Source: Ochromonas danica
Lineage: Eukaryota > Sar > Chrysophyceae > Chromulinales > Chromulinaceae
Direction of reading: 5' to 3'
Length of the DNA: 64,000 nt
Assembly (NCBI GenBank): GCA_015146655.1
Contig: VKHL01000007.1
Span: 186,001 to 250,000, forward strand
How positions within the stretch are numbered: the stretch's first letter is position 1; the number at the start of each line of letters is the position of its first letter. This document shows, piece after piece, positions 21,710-31,532 of the stretch. The notes beneath the pieces are model-generated. The model saw only the letters and a program-made list of their open reading frames with translations, had not been told where the DNA came from and did no database searches. The translations under genes and the position numbers were made by a program.

Positions 21710-23579
21710 CTAGTAGAAAGGACCAAGAGTCTCGTCTTTCGTCACAGGGTTGATGACTTTCTTAGTCTGGTACTTGCTTCCCTCAATGATGGGAGGAGAG
21801 AGATCCTTCGGCTGGGGGGGCAAGGAGTCGCTCACCTTCTTGGCCTGCACGAGGCCATAGAAGTCCAAGCGAGGAGAAGGGAAGAAGGTGTCTTTCACCT
21901 TGCCTACGATATTCATCTCTGGTAAGGTGAGGTCATAGGCTTGTGGTTTGTCAAATCCATTGGCATAGTGGAAGAATGACCCAGCAGCTAGCACATCCTG
22001 TAGAACAATATATCAATATATCAATATATCAATATACCATATCAATAAGAATCAAGTGTCAACTATCATCCTCCTCCTCACCTCGAGATAGTTCGTCTCT
22101 ACGTAGTAACGACCTTGTTTCCATCCCAGAACACCCCACATAGCCCTACAATAGAGACACAGCAGAGATAGTATTAGATTAGAACAGAGAAGATGACTGT
22201 AACACTGCCTGCACTGTAGCACTGTAACAAAGTGAAGACTTACAACTTGACTCCAATGAAAGCCATTCCTCCTGGCTTGAGAACTCGATTGATCTCTTGA
22301 AACATCTCTTTGGGTCTTTGCAATAGCTATGACAACAAACAACATCACTTGTCACTACACCACTACTACTACTACTAGAGAGAGAGAGAGAGAGAGAGAG
22401 AGTAGTCTACCTGAAACATAGCAGGCATGACCACAATGTCGAAATATCCATCAGCTAGAGGAAGATAAGGATCCACAGTGAGGTCTTGCTCGATGAAGTC
22501 ATCCTGTCATTCACCAAGAAATGAGAAGAGACAGACAATGACATTGAGAATGAGAGGCAATGAGAGACAATGAGAGAGAACTAGTACACGTCTAGTCTAG
22601 TACACGTCAAGTCTAGTCTAGTCATCATACCAAAGCAGCATTACTCTTCATCTCCTCTCCATACCATCCCACCCTAATCCACACCAAACAAACACAAGCA
22701 CAAACACAGGTCAGTAGACAAGTTAGTCATATGGTACACTACACTACACTACACTACACTACACTACACTACACTACTATGGTACAGTACAGTACAAGTA
22801 CAGGAGTCACTTACCCTACAACTGGACCTAGCTTGCCAGGTGGAAGAATAGACTCATAGCAAGAGAAGAGCTCCAGCACCTTGGCCCCAGGGAAAGAGTA
22901 TTGTTGAAGATGCTCAGCCAAGGAGAACTTGTCCTTCGGCATGACGAAATGTCTTCGAATAGGGAGGCGCAAGATACCAGGAATGATTGTGGCATGATCA
23001 GCCATGATCAAGCTGTGTTGTCATATCATATCATATCAGTACATGGTATATGGAGCATAAGATTAGGTGGAAGTGTGATGGAATACGATGGAATATGTAT
23101 GGAATGTGCATGGAACAGAGAGACAGAGTGTGAGTGTGTGTGTGTGTGATAGTGTGTGTGTGTGTGTGTCTATTATACCTCTGGGTGTATTGATAACGTG
23201 GTCCAGTATTGATAACATCATCACGGGTGTAATCCAGAGGTCGGAAGTCTTCGAATCCATAGGGCCAGGCAGCAGGCCAAGTGGGGTTGGCCAAGACCTC
23301 CTCCACCTCTATTGCCAGACCTCCAGTATACATCTTACGCTCACGTAAGTGAACAGGAGGACTCTGTGCAGTGCGGAAGTCTTCAAAGCCCACCATGCCT
23401 CCCTGGCGATAAGGCAGGTAGTCCAGGTAGTGGCTGTAGTCCAACATACTGAAAGCTTGCACACATTGCACACTACCTCCTCCTCCTCCTCCTGCTCGAG
23501 AATAGGGATAGATAGGTTTAACAACCAATAAAGATAAAATAGACAAAATGAACCAATTTATTATTCGTATGATTGTCAT
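21710..23579 (-). CDS. SAM-dependent methyltransferase, probable plastid protein
   Basis: Seven exons: 23579-23179, 23012-22815, 22673-22631, 22503-22411, 22326-22244, 22145-22082 and 21997-21710; 389 aa with consistent phases. Motif I is AKVLELFSCYESILP (E/D-x-F variant), post-I VGVGWYGEEM, motif II YFDIVVMPAMF, and LKPGGMAFIGVKL is the type-11 methyltransferase signature. The N-terminus (MTIIRIINWFILSILSLLVV) is a signal peptide, and a later QAFSMLDYS could be the Phe site of a bipartite plastid address. Two FEDFR repeats (MVGFEDFRTAQ and PYGFEDFRPLD) precede the catalytic domain. Substrate unknown. Upstream ATG 23648 is also in frame. Head-to-head with MsrA (278 bp), with two TTAASTTAA motifs between. 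Confidence 0.82.
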
Positions 23580-23626
23580 GATAGACCACGAGGGAAGTGT
23601 CAAGCAACTTGCAAGACCGATTCCTA

Positions 23627-23664
23627 TTAAGTTAATAACGGGCCACACAGACTTGTTAAGTTAA
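23627..23664. promoter_or_regulatory. TTAAGTTAA pair between methyltransferase and MsrA genes
   Basis: ttaagttaa occurs at 23627-23635 and 23656-23664, 29 bp apart in the same orientation, followed by a related agttaaggttaac. The pair lies in the divergent intergenic region, upstream of MsrA (though inside the extended methyltransferase frame if that starts at 23648). Confidence 0.45.
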
Positions 23665-23856
23665 CGACAGTTAAGGTTAACTATTACTGTAGTGCGTGGG
23701 GTTTGCTCAACGGAATCAGTCCCACCTGACGCCTTGACAGCCCAGCAGCCTCAACAACAACGACAACCAACACCAGACTACAGAAAGAAGTTGTTGAGTC
23801 AGAACTGAACTGATCGACAGAAACCCTTTAGGAGTAAAAAGAAATCAATTAATAAA

Positions 23857-24639
23857 ATGGGATGTGTAGCTTCGAAGGAAATTCCTTCTATCAAGCCTGT
23901 GCTAGTGCCAGCAGGAGCAGTCAAGAACAATGCCAACCCTCTCCCAGCAGCAGGACAAACAGTGGCAGTGCCAGTGTCAGTGCCAGTCGTCAAGCCTTTC
24001 GCCATGCGTGATGAGGTCACTCAACCCACAGAGTCTAGAGCTAAGAGGAGTTATGTTCCCTCCTCTGTGTGGGGCGGTAACAAGGTGCAGAGAGTGTGCT
24101 TTGGTGCGGGATGTTACTGGGGCACTGAGAAGTTCTTCCGCGGAGAGTTCATTCGGAAATACGGTCATTTAGGAGTCATCACTGCCGCTGCTGCTGTAGG
24201 GTTTATGGGTCCCCCTGGAGCCTCTGAGAAGCCCACCTACATGGAAGTGTGCAAGGGTAGCTCTGGTCATGTGGAGGTCTTCCATGTGGAGTACCAGGGA
24301 GGCATGCCTTTCTTCGAGGCGATGGTACGCTTCTTCTTCCAATTCCATGACCCAACTACTAGGAATGCTCAAGGAAATGATCGTGGTAGTCAGTATGCTA
24401 GTGTGATCTACTGTGAGACAGAGGAGCAGAAGGCGGTAGCTCTGCGTGTCAAGCAAGACTTACAGAGACTGATCCAAGACAGAACTATCACAGTCTTTCA
24501 AGAGCACACTGTGGAGACGATAGTGACTGGCTATACTGTCTTCTATCCTGCTCTAGAAGAGCATCAGAACTACTTGCAGAAGAATCCTAACGGATACTGT
24601 AACCATCGCATACGATTTGTGGACTGGCCCAAAGTATGA
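23857..24639 (+). CDS. msrA: Peptide methionine sulfoxide reductase A with acylation signal
   Basis: Reduces methionine-S-sulfoxide in proteins. Intronless, 260 aa. The catalytic loop is FGAGCYWGTEKFF (usual GCFWG), followed by PTYMEVCKGSSGHVEVFHVE, FFFQFHDPTTRNAQGNDRGS and YASVIY; resolving-type cysteines may be those in CETEEQ and NGYCNHR. The N-terminal 75 residues precede the enzyme and are Val/Pro-rich. They start MGCVASKE: Gly2 for myristoylation and Cys3 for palmitoylation, as in Src-like and calcium-kinase proteins. The reductase would then sit on a membrane face, an unusual address for MsrA. Lipidation is predicted, not shown. Upstream in-frame Met is absent, so the start is firm. 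Confidence 0.92.
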   Translation: MGCVASKEIPSIKPVLVPAGAVKNNANPLPAAGQTVAVPVSVPVVKPFAMRDEVTQPTESRAKRSYVPSSVWGGNKVQRVCFGAGCYWGTEKFFRGEFIRKYGHLGVITAAAAVGFMGPPGASEKPTYMEVCKGSSGHVEVFHVEYQGGMPFFEAMVRFFFQFHDPTTRNAQGNDRGSQYASVIYCETEEQKAVALRVKQDLQRLIQDRTITVFQEHTVETIVTGYTVFYPALEEHQNYLQKNPNGYCNHRIRFVDWPKV

Positions 24640-25401
24640 GCTAGTCTACTCTACTTTACTGCAGTAGTGTTATTATCCGGTGCTATCCTAGTCTATTGAA
24701 TCTTTCAGTCCATCCCCTGTGAAGAGTTATTATTACTGAGGGGGAACGTCGTTTTTGTGTTATACTCTGGTATTAGTATTATTAGTATTAGCAGTGGTGG
24801 TATTAGTAGTAGACTATTGCTGCAGTTATTATTGTTGAGTTAGGTGCTCTACTGTGCTCTTCTGTGCTACTACTGTACAACTCACTTTGGTTGGTCTTCT
24901 GCAGTTCTCAGTATGGAAGTCAAGTTACCGTTGTGTTGACGATCACAGTGTATCCTTCTCTACCACGCACGCCCTCTTTGTGGTGGTAGTTTAGTAGGAA
25001 GTGTCAAGCAGCGTCTGCTACATCTGGTCTGATAGTAGTGTCTGTGTGCTATTTCTCCTTATGACGACCTTCTTGGGTCATCCTTTACCTTTGATATGTA
25101 TAGAATCATTCTTGGACCGGAATTTGTTTATTATCCTTTATATTATATTATATTGCAAATGATGCTGTGTGTCATGATCATGTCATGTTTACTTAACTTA
25201 AGAAGATAGCTTAACTTAAGAAGATACGAAGAAAGGTTGATGTTGTTCATTTCATTTCTCTGCTGATTGTGAAAGATTGTGAAAGCTTCCCTCCCTGTAC
25301 CCCCTACTGCTGACTTTCTGTGACTGTCACTGTGTGTGTCATCTATTCAGTCTCTGCTACTGTACAGTGTTGAAGTGTTGACGTGTGGCTACTCTCTCTC
25401 T
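24640..25401. other. Intergenic region with a duplicated TTAACTTAA element
   Basis: 3' flank of MsrA and promoter of the kinase-phosphatase gene. At 25192-25227 an 18-base unit (cttaacttaagaagatag/c) stands twice in tandem, so the TTAACTTAA 9-mer occurs at 25193 and 25211. Simple att/agt repeats lie near 24770-24810. The open frame of the next gene runs back to 25336 without ATG. Confidence 0.5.
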
Positions 25402-28400
25402 ATGAGAAGAATGATGACATCATGGAGGATGACAGGACGAGGAAGTAGTACAACCTTCTCCTTCTTATTCTTATTCTGTGTGATCTTCTTCTTCTTCTCT
25501 CGCTCATCCAATAGAGTGGTGAGGTGTTCTTCTGAGAGGAAGAATCACGAAGAAGAAGAAGAAGAAGAAGAAGACAGTCTCACTAGTCTCTCCTCTTTGA
25601 TAACACCTTCCTATCAAGTGGGAGACATTATTCAACACTATCAACTAGCAGAGCATATCCAGACTCTAGGAGAGGAAGCCTTCTATGAGATGCAGTACTA
25701 CTGGACAACGCATCGTGTCCAACTGCTTCCTAATGGAAAGGATTCCTCCTCCTCCCCCTCCTCCTCTACCCACAGTAGTGATGGCAGTGCAGAAGAAGAG
25801 CTAGTTCTGCAACAAGACGGTCATCATCGTGATGGTGATGGTCCCTGCTTTGGAGGAGAATTCTGTCTGGATGAGAACTTCTTCCATGGAGGCCATGGCG
25901 ATGTTTGGAGAGCTCATAAGATGGCCGAGAAGACCTCTGCAGGAGGAGGAGGTACAAACACTTTCATCTTGAAGCGCATGAAGACAAAACATCGCCCTGA
26001 TATCAAACGCTGTGCTCTAAGAGAAATCTATTTTGGCCAGCTGCTGAGAGGGCAGTCGAATTACCCGCAATTCATCACTCACTTTATAAAGGATGAAGAC
26101 TATTGGCTGGTCTTCAAAGACGAAGGGACTTGTTTGCAGGCCTTCCTCTATGCCTATCATGAAGGTCTTCTCAGACCTTCCTCATTCTGGCATAGAATGA
26201 GAACTACTCCACGAGGAGCGATCTCTATGAAAGGGATTATCTATCAAGTCATTCAGAATGTAGCTGATCTACATCGTCAAAATGTCATTCATCGAGATAT
26301 CAAGCCATCGAATATCCTCATCAATGGAGAAGGTGTGACTCCTCGTGTTATTCTTGCTGACTTCTCTTCAGCTATTCATAGTAATGTTGACCTCAAGGAA
26401 CATTATGGCGATAGAGGACCTACTGTAGATGAAGCGACCTTTCTGTATGCTCCCCCAGAGGTACTCTTGACTATTGATGAATCCTACTTCACAGAAGACG
26501 AACCACCCACTTCATCTGCACCTTACTTTGCAATGAGACCTCAGTCATATGACATTTGGAGTATTGGTGTACTCTTCTTAGAGCTTATTCTAGGCACAGC
26601 AGATGTATTTTCAGTGGATCAACGAACATCGGCTATGATTACACAGCGGCTAGGCAGAAATGACCTCAAGAGACGAGCTTTGTTCATGGCCTCTCTTGCT
26701 GACTACTGTATCTACAAACGACCATTGCTTTCCTCTGAAGATGCTAGTGGGAAAGCAGGGACGAGTGCTAAGAATCGCAAGCGTAGCGAGGAATTATCTT
26801 CCTTGGGGTCAGACCTCATTGGGATGGCATTTCCTCTCCAGTCAGACAACCAAAGAGATGTCAATGCTTTTGATAGCCTGCTGCAGAGTCCTGTCAAACT
26901 CAAAACTTGTTCTGTGAATGAATTTGGTCAGGCTATTCTTCGAAGAGATCCTCTTGGCAAGGGCTTCAATGATAAATGCGGATTAGATTTACTTTATAGA
27001 CTTCTTCACTTCGATCCCATGAAGCGAATTAACCTCTCTGAAGCATTGATGCACCCCTATTTCAGAGGACCTTATCAGAACGCTCGCGATTGTTCTGACC
27101 ATGCAACAATACCCGAGAGAAGAGAACCACACGACGAGCCCGTTCCACCTCTTGTACAAACTCCTAGCACTGTCATCGATTTAGTAGAGGTGAAGGATCT
27201 GTATCCATTGTATCTATTCTCTCATCACTTCAATAAGACAGCAGAACCAGCAGGACGTGGTCTTGAGAGGATTGACGAGGAGGCAAGCAGCTCAACCAGT
27301 AAAATAGATGAACTTATCCAAGGCATTGATTTCATGTGTCCCAAATGCAAGAGGAAGTTTTCAGGTGATTGGTTTGCTTGCCAAAGACATTTGAAGAGTC
27401 GCCAACATGGCAATTATTGTCTCTATCTCCTTCATAACCAACCCAATGGTCTCTCCCTTTCGGCATCTCAGATAGGCTATACTAGTATGGGAGAAGAGTC
27501 CGATAAAGCTGTCAGTAAGCTACATCGTCGTGGTACATGCAAGCGAGTGGCTGATAAACATCATCTCGACATGATGAGAGTCAGCCAGAATCGGTTACTC
27601 CTGGAGTCTCTTCTTCCTTCCTGTTTGTCTGAGCACTCTTTGCTGTTTAATGACGATCGAATAGGCTGGTGTGATTTGAAAGGAAGAAGAGCCTATGTTG
27701 AGGATATGCATGCTCTATACTTTGGAGACAGCTACATCTTCACAGGTGTATTTGATGGTCATTTTGGAAGCCTTGCTGCTCGCTACAGTGCGGAGAATAT
27801 TTATGCAAACTTTCTTGAGATTCTCTCTAATCGACTTTACAATCTATCTACATCCACAATAGAGCAGTTTGATTTGGGGACATCCAGTCAAGCCAGTTTA
27901 GATCAACAAATCGAAATTCTGCGGGATGCTAATGGAGGAGACGGAATGGAGTGGCTACCTCATCTTCTCGCATCACCAAATCAAGCCTTTTTATCGTTGT
28001 CCGTTTGCCCAGAAGCTAATAGCACAGAGCCGCCTTTGTTCAACAATGACTGGGACATCATGAATTGCTTTTCTATTGATTCTATTAACTCTGAGAAATC
28101 CCGCATTCAACAGAATCTATCGGCTGAAGATCTGCTGGATTCTATTCGTGGTGCATTTCTCTTAACGAATCAGCAACTGCAGAAACGATATAGTGAAAGC
28201 AGTGCTGACTCTACGCTGGCATACATGAGTGGCAGTACAGCTTCCATAGCTTTGCTCCTCCCTGATAACCTTCTGCTTCTGGCCAGTGTGGGAGATTCAA
28301 GAATGGTCACCTGCTGCTATTTCTCTTTTGACAGCACAAAATGGAGTTATTCTGCGGCTCAACTCAGTATTGATCACACTCCCAAACAAATCAAAGAGTA

Positions 28401-28935
28401 TAACCGAGTTGTTGAACGCGGAGGATTTATCGAAGGCGATCCTCCAAGAGTTAATGGTAAATTGGCTGTTACTCGCTCATTGGGCGATCCCCTTTGGGCT
28501 GACATGCTATCTGCTGAGCCAGATGTCCTTTTGTTGTCTTCAAATGTCTCGTATTTGAGTGAAGAATATGTTTCCCTTTCTAACGCGGTGGCCGATGGCC
28601 CTTGTTCTGAGTATTTCCTTCTGCTTCAGCAGCTGTCTGGCGTAGAGAATGTTAGTGTGAATGTACTCCATCCATTGTTCCTTGTCATCGGATCAGACGG
28701 TTTATGGGATGTATTCGCTAATGATGAGCTAGTAGATCTTGTTTGTCTGGATCTCATCAACGCTCTGTGTATGACAGACAAGGATGAAGAGAGCCATGGC
28801 TCGAGATCTCCGCCTTATCCAAGTGATATTTATCAACTTGTTTCGAGACATCTAGCGCAAGAGGCTCTGCTACGAGGAAGTTCTGACAACATTGGCGTCT
28901 CTGTTCTAAATCTTCGATCTACTGCACCACCTTGA
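25402..28935 (+). CDS. Protein kinase - zinc finger - PP2C phosphatase fusion
   Basis: One exon, 1177 aa from the first ATG. Residues about 17-32 are a hydrophobic segment (FSFLFLFCVIFFFF), probably a signal anchor. An acidic linker leads to a kinase domain (about 160-555): G-loop HGGHGDVWRAH, Lys in FILKRM, catalytic VIHRDIKPSNILI, DFS in place of DFG (ILADFSSAI) and APPEVLL. At about 646-672 a C2H2-type finger (CPKCKRKF...CQRHLKSRQH) links to a PP2C domain (about 755-1175) with all metal aspartates visible: YVEDMHA, VFDGHFG, SVGDSR, IGSDGLWD and SSDNIG. Kinase plus PP2C in one chain is known from plants; a zinc finger between them is not one I recall. Opposing activities in one chain suggest a self-limiting switch. 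Both domains look catalytically competent apart from DFS. Confidence 0.92.
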   Translation: MRRMMTSWRMTGRGSSTTFSFLFLFCVIFFFFSRSSNRVVRCSSERKNHEEEEEEEEDSLTSLSSLITPSYQVGDIIQHYQLAEHIQTLGEEAFYEMQYYWTTHRVQLLPNGKDSSSSPSSSTHSSDGSAEEELVLQQDGHHRDGDGPCFGGEFCLDENFFHGGHGDVWRAHKMAEKTSAGGGGTNTFILKRMKTKHRPDIKRCALREIYFGQLLRGQSNYPQFITHFIKDEDYWLVFKDEGTCLQAFLYAYHEGLLRPSSFWHRMRTTPRGAISMKGIIYQVIQNVADLHRQNVIHRDIKPSNILINGEGVTPRVILADFSSAIHSNVDLKEHYGDRGPTVDEATFLYAPPEVLLTIDESYFTEDEPPTSSAPYFAMRPQSYDIWSIGVLFLELILGTADVFSVDQRTSAMITQRLGRNDLKRRALFMASLADYCIYKRPLLSSEDASGKAGTSAKNRKRSEELSSLGSDLIGMAFPLQSDNQRDVNAFDSLLQSPVKLKTCSVNEFGQAILRRDPLGKGFNDKCGLDLLYRLLHFDPMKRINLSEALMHPYFRGPYQNARDCSDHATIPERREPHDEPVPPLVQTPSTVIDLVEVKDLYPLYLFSHHFNKTAEPAGRGLERIDEEASSSTSKIDELIQGIDFMCPKCKRKFSGDWFACQRHLKSRQHGNYCLYLLHNQPNGLSLSASQIGYTSMGEESDKAVSKLHRRGTCKRVADKHHLDMMRVSQNRLLLESLLPSCLSEHSLLFNDDRIGWCDLKGRRAYVEDMHALYFGDSYIFTGVFDGHFGSLAARYSAENIYANFLEILSNRLYNLSTSTIEQFDLGTSSQASLDQQIEILRDANGGDGMEWLPHLLASPNQAFLSLSVCPEANSTEPPLFNNDWDIMNCFSIDSINSEKSRIQQNLSAEDLLDSIRGAFLLTNQQLQKRYSESSADSTLAYMSGSTASIALLLPDNLLLLASVGDSRMVTCCYFSFDSTKWSYSAAQLSIDHTPKQIKEYNRVVERGGFIEGDPPRVNGKLAVTRSLGDPLWADMLSAEPDVLLLSSNVSYLSEEYVSLSNAVADGPCSEYFLLLQQLSGVENVSVNVLHPLFLVIGSDGLWDVFANDELVDLVCLDLINALCMTDKDEESHGSRSPPYPSDIYQLVSRHLAQEALLRGSSDNIGVSVLNLRSTAPP

Positions 28936-28974
28936 ATAACGAAATAATAAGACTTGATTAATATTAGACTGCTA

Positions 28975-29841
28975 TTACTGACTACTACAGATCAATGACA
29001 GAGAGGTGGCAACCAATCCAAAAGCAAATCCCTGCAGATGTGCGCTATGTCCAGTGATCGTCCTGGCAGACCACAAGTAGTAGAGCCAGCGCTCCTGCTG
29101 TTGGTGCTGAGCCTCTACCCCAATGATCTCAGCTTGGAGGACAGAGACACAGCCCAAGAGATAGATGGAGTTGTTGAGAATTCTTGCCAGGGCTTCGTTG
29201 GAAGATTTCTTTTCCTTGTTGGCCTTGCGAAGAGACCAAATATCCTGCCCCAGCTGCTTAACAACCAGCACCATATTGCATCCATACAATGCGAAGATTC
29301 CACCAGAGCTGCCGCATGCTAAGAGCTTCGGTTTGATCTGAACAGATTCCAGCACGCTCTGCACGACATTGACAGCAGACCCAAGCAGCTGGTTGATAGC
29401 AGGAGGACCAGAAGGCAATGCTCTACTCGTCGTCGCAACACTCTTGAAATACTGCTCATAGACGTTGGCAGATCCACAAATCCCTCCCACAAGAACCATG
29501 AAGTAAACGCCAACGCCTCCGAACTGCTTGAACACTGGCCAGCCTAGAAGAACGAGTTGACTGAGATTGCCCAGCAAGTGGCTATATGAGGAGTGGACGA
29601 ATAGATGAGTCAATAGAGTGATATTGATGCTCTTGTCGTCCTTGTCTAGCATGAGGGACTGGACAAAGCGTCCATCCAGCAGCTGTGGTGGCAACTGCCT
29701 GTAGAGGAAGTGAAAGAACTCCATGAGATCCACTGGTGGTGCCTCAGCTACAAACTGAAAGCAGGAAAGTGGAGGGACACATAGATGACCTGCTACTAAA
29801 GGGAGTATCGAAAAGGCATAATCGACTAAATCACTCATCAT
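28975..29841 (-). CDS. Rhomboid-family intramembrane serine protease
   Basis: Intronless, 288 aa, about six transmembrane segments. Active-site Ser lies in ACGSSGGIFALYG and the partner His in GHSAHLQGFAFG; the N-terminal HLFVHSSYSHLLGNL matches the first conserved helix (His and Asn of the oxyanion site). All catalytic elements are present, so an active protease rather than an iRhom or derlin is expected. A long loop (about residues 130-160) separates two helices. Substrate and compartment are unknown. Converges on the kinase-PP2C gene (39 bp between stops) and diverges from the next gene. Confidence 0.9.
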   Translation of the reverse strand: MMSDLVDYAFSILPLVAGHLCVPPLSCFQFVAEAPPVDLMEFFHFLYRQLPPQLLDGRFVQSLMLDKDDKSINITLLTHLFVHSSYSHLLGNLSQLVLLGWPVFKQFGGVGVYFMVLVGGICGSANVYEQYFKSVATTSRALPSGPPAINQLLGSAVNVVQSVLESVQIKPKLLACGSSGGIFALYGCNMVLVVKQLGQDIWSLRKANKEKKSSNEALARILNNSIYLLGCVSVLQAEIIGVEAQHQQQERWLYYLWSARTITGHSAHLQGFAFGLVATSLSLICSSQ

Positions 29842-29892
29842 TCTCTACTGTACCATCATCATCTCATCATGGGGGCTGTCTCGACTTCCCTC

Positions 29893-29912
29893 TTAACTTA
29901 ACGTTAACTTAA
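29893..29912. promoter_or_regulatory. TTAACTTAA pair between rhomboid and Tudor-like genes
   Basis: ttaacttaa at 29893-29901 and 29904-29912, 11 bases apart, in the 213-bp divergent intergenic region. The spacing equals about one helical turn. Confidence 0.45.
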
Positions 29913-30054
29913 TATGATGTTATTGGCTGTTGCTGCTGGGGGTTGGGGGTGGTGCAAAGGTGGCAAAATCAAGTAGAATTCAATTTGGAATTGCATTTCT
30001 AAGACTTGATTTTATCTTCTAGTTACATTGTTCTCTTTTCACTTTCTTTTCAAG

Positions 30055-31282
30055 ATGGAGGCAGTTGAGCACGGAGTCTTTCTTCTCTCAGTGGCAGTGA
30101 AGGCCATCGCCTTGGACTGGACACATCTACTGCGACACTCTGTATCACTGAACCCTTCCCAACTATTGGATACCACTAGAAGCTATCTGGAAAACTATCC
30201 TACGTATTTCATAGCCAACATTGGTAAACTGAGATCAATGCTGGAGATGGCTTGGCATGGTCGTAACTTGGACTTCTTGTGGGATACTGAGGCTATGCGA
30301 TATTGTTCCTCCATTTTGATTTTCTTGATTGCTGTCGTAGTTGTGACAGCATCTTTCAATATAGATCCTTCTCTCTTGCACTCTAATCCATCTCCCGAAG
30401 TCTCTGTACCACTCTCTGTGGTGACTGACCTTCCACTAAGCAACAACGGCTCTGCTGCCCAGTTACCTGCTACTTCTACTACTACTAGTGATGCTGCAAA
30501 GGCTATCTTCAGCTCTCCAATGAATGAGAAGATCCGCCGCAACAGTACTCTGGGGAAGTTTCAGCAGGCTGTCAAACTGGCGAATGCAATGAACAGTCCC
30601 GCCAAGCCTGCACAAGATGCAGACAATCAGGTTAGCGAGTGACCATTGTTTGTTATTTGACTCTACGACATGCTTTGATCTGTTCTAAACGGTTGTATCA
30701 TTACAGACAACAGCAGCTCTCAAGATAGCTTCATCTGATCTTCCCCCGAGACCTCCCAAGAACGGCTTTAGCACACCTCCACGTCCAGCAGCTAATAGAC
30801 AAGTGGCAGGCACGCCAAATGGCAGAGCCTCGGCAGCCAGCATCCTCTTTTCGCCCGTCTCTCCGCTAACCCCTGACACGAGTCTGAATGAGATCATGGC
30901 TGGTCAGGATGGAAATGGTGACAGTCTGGTAGAGTTTTCGGAGGCGGAAGGAAGTGCGAGTGAGTCGGAAGAGAGCAGTTGGGCTGGAAATCATAGTGAA
31001 GGTTCTGCTCAATCTTCTTTGACTGTCTCTGATATGAGCTTACATGATCAACCCTTTCAATCGGTCTTACAACAGTCCGTAAATGATCCTAATGTATTGA
31101 TTGGTTGGAGAGTTCTGATCCGTGGTCAAGGAGCAGGTGTCATATTATCCATGAAGCGCAAGAAGTTTACGACTACCCGCTTTGTTGTACAGTTTGAAAA
31201 TGGACGCGTCGAGGCTTTGCCTCTTAGACGGAGCAAGAAGAAGGGTACAGTTGCTTTCACATTATTGTCCAAGCTGTCCTAG
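30055..31282 (+). CDS. Membrane protein with C-terminal Tudor-like domain
   Basis: Exons 30055-30630 and 30707-31282, 383 aa. One clear transmembrane helix near residues 85-103 (SSILIFLIAVVVVTASF) follows an amphipathic N-terminus. A long Ser/Pro/Thr-rich acidic linker contains SPAK and SPVSPLTP phospho-type sites. The last about 60 residues form a compact beta-rich module (IGWRVLIRGQGAGVILSMKR, VVQFENGRVEALPLRRSKKK) that resembles Tudor-like domains seen at the ends of many stramenopile proteins. The function is not known. Confidence 0.75.
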
Positions 31283-31532
31283 TCGCATCATTCATTCCAG
31301 TAGCATATTCATGTTTTGTATATCGATGCTGTACCTTTGATGTGCTTTTTCTAATCATCAATTTTTGTTTTCAAAGTGTATCTAATGTAACTCGAGGGTA
31401 TGGCGATTGTGGTGATAGAGTTGAGTTGGTCACTTCGTGGTAAAGATGTAAGTTTACCAAAGTGGCAATAAAGTTTGGAGAATAATGTTTTCCCTCGATT
31501 ATTATCTCAACGTGTAGAGTTTTCATATCAAA

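Noticed and set aside
23031-23260. Thr/His-rich frames near the methyltransferase
   Set aside because: They are translations of a (TG)n/(CA)n intron stretch.
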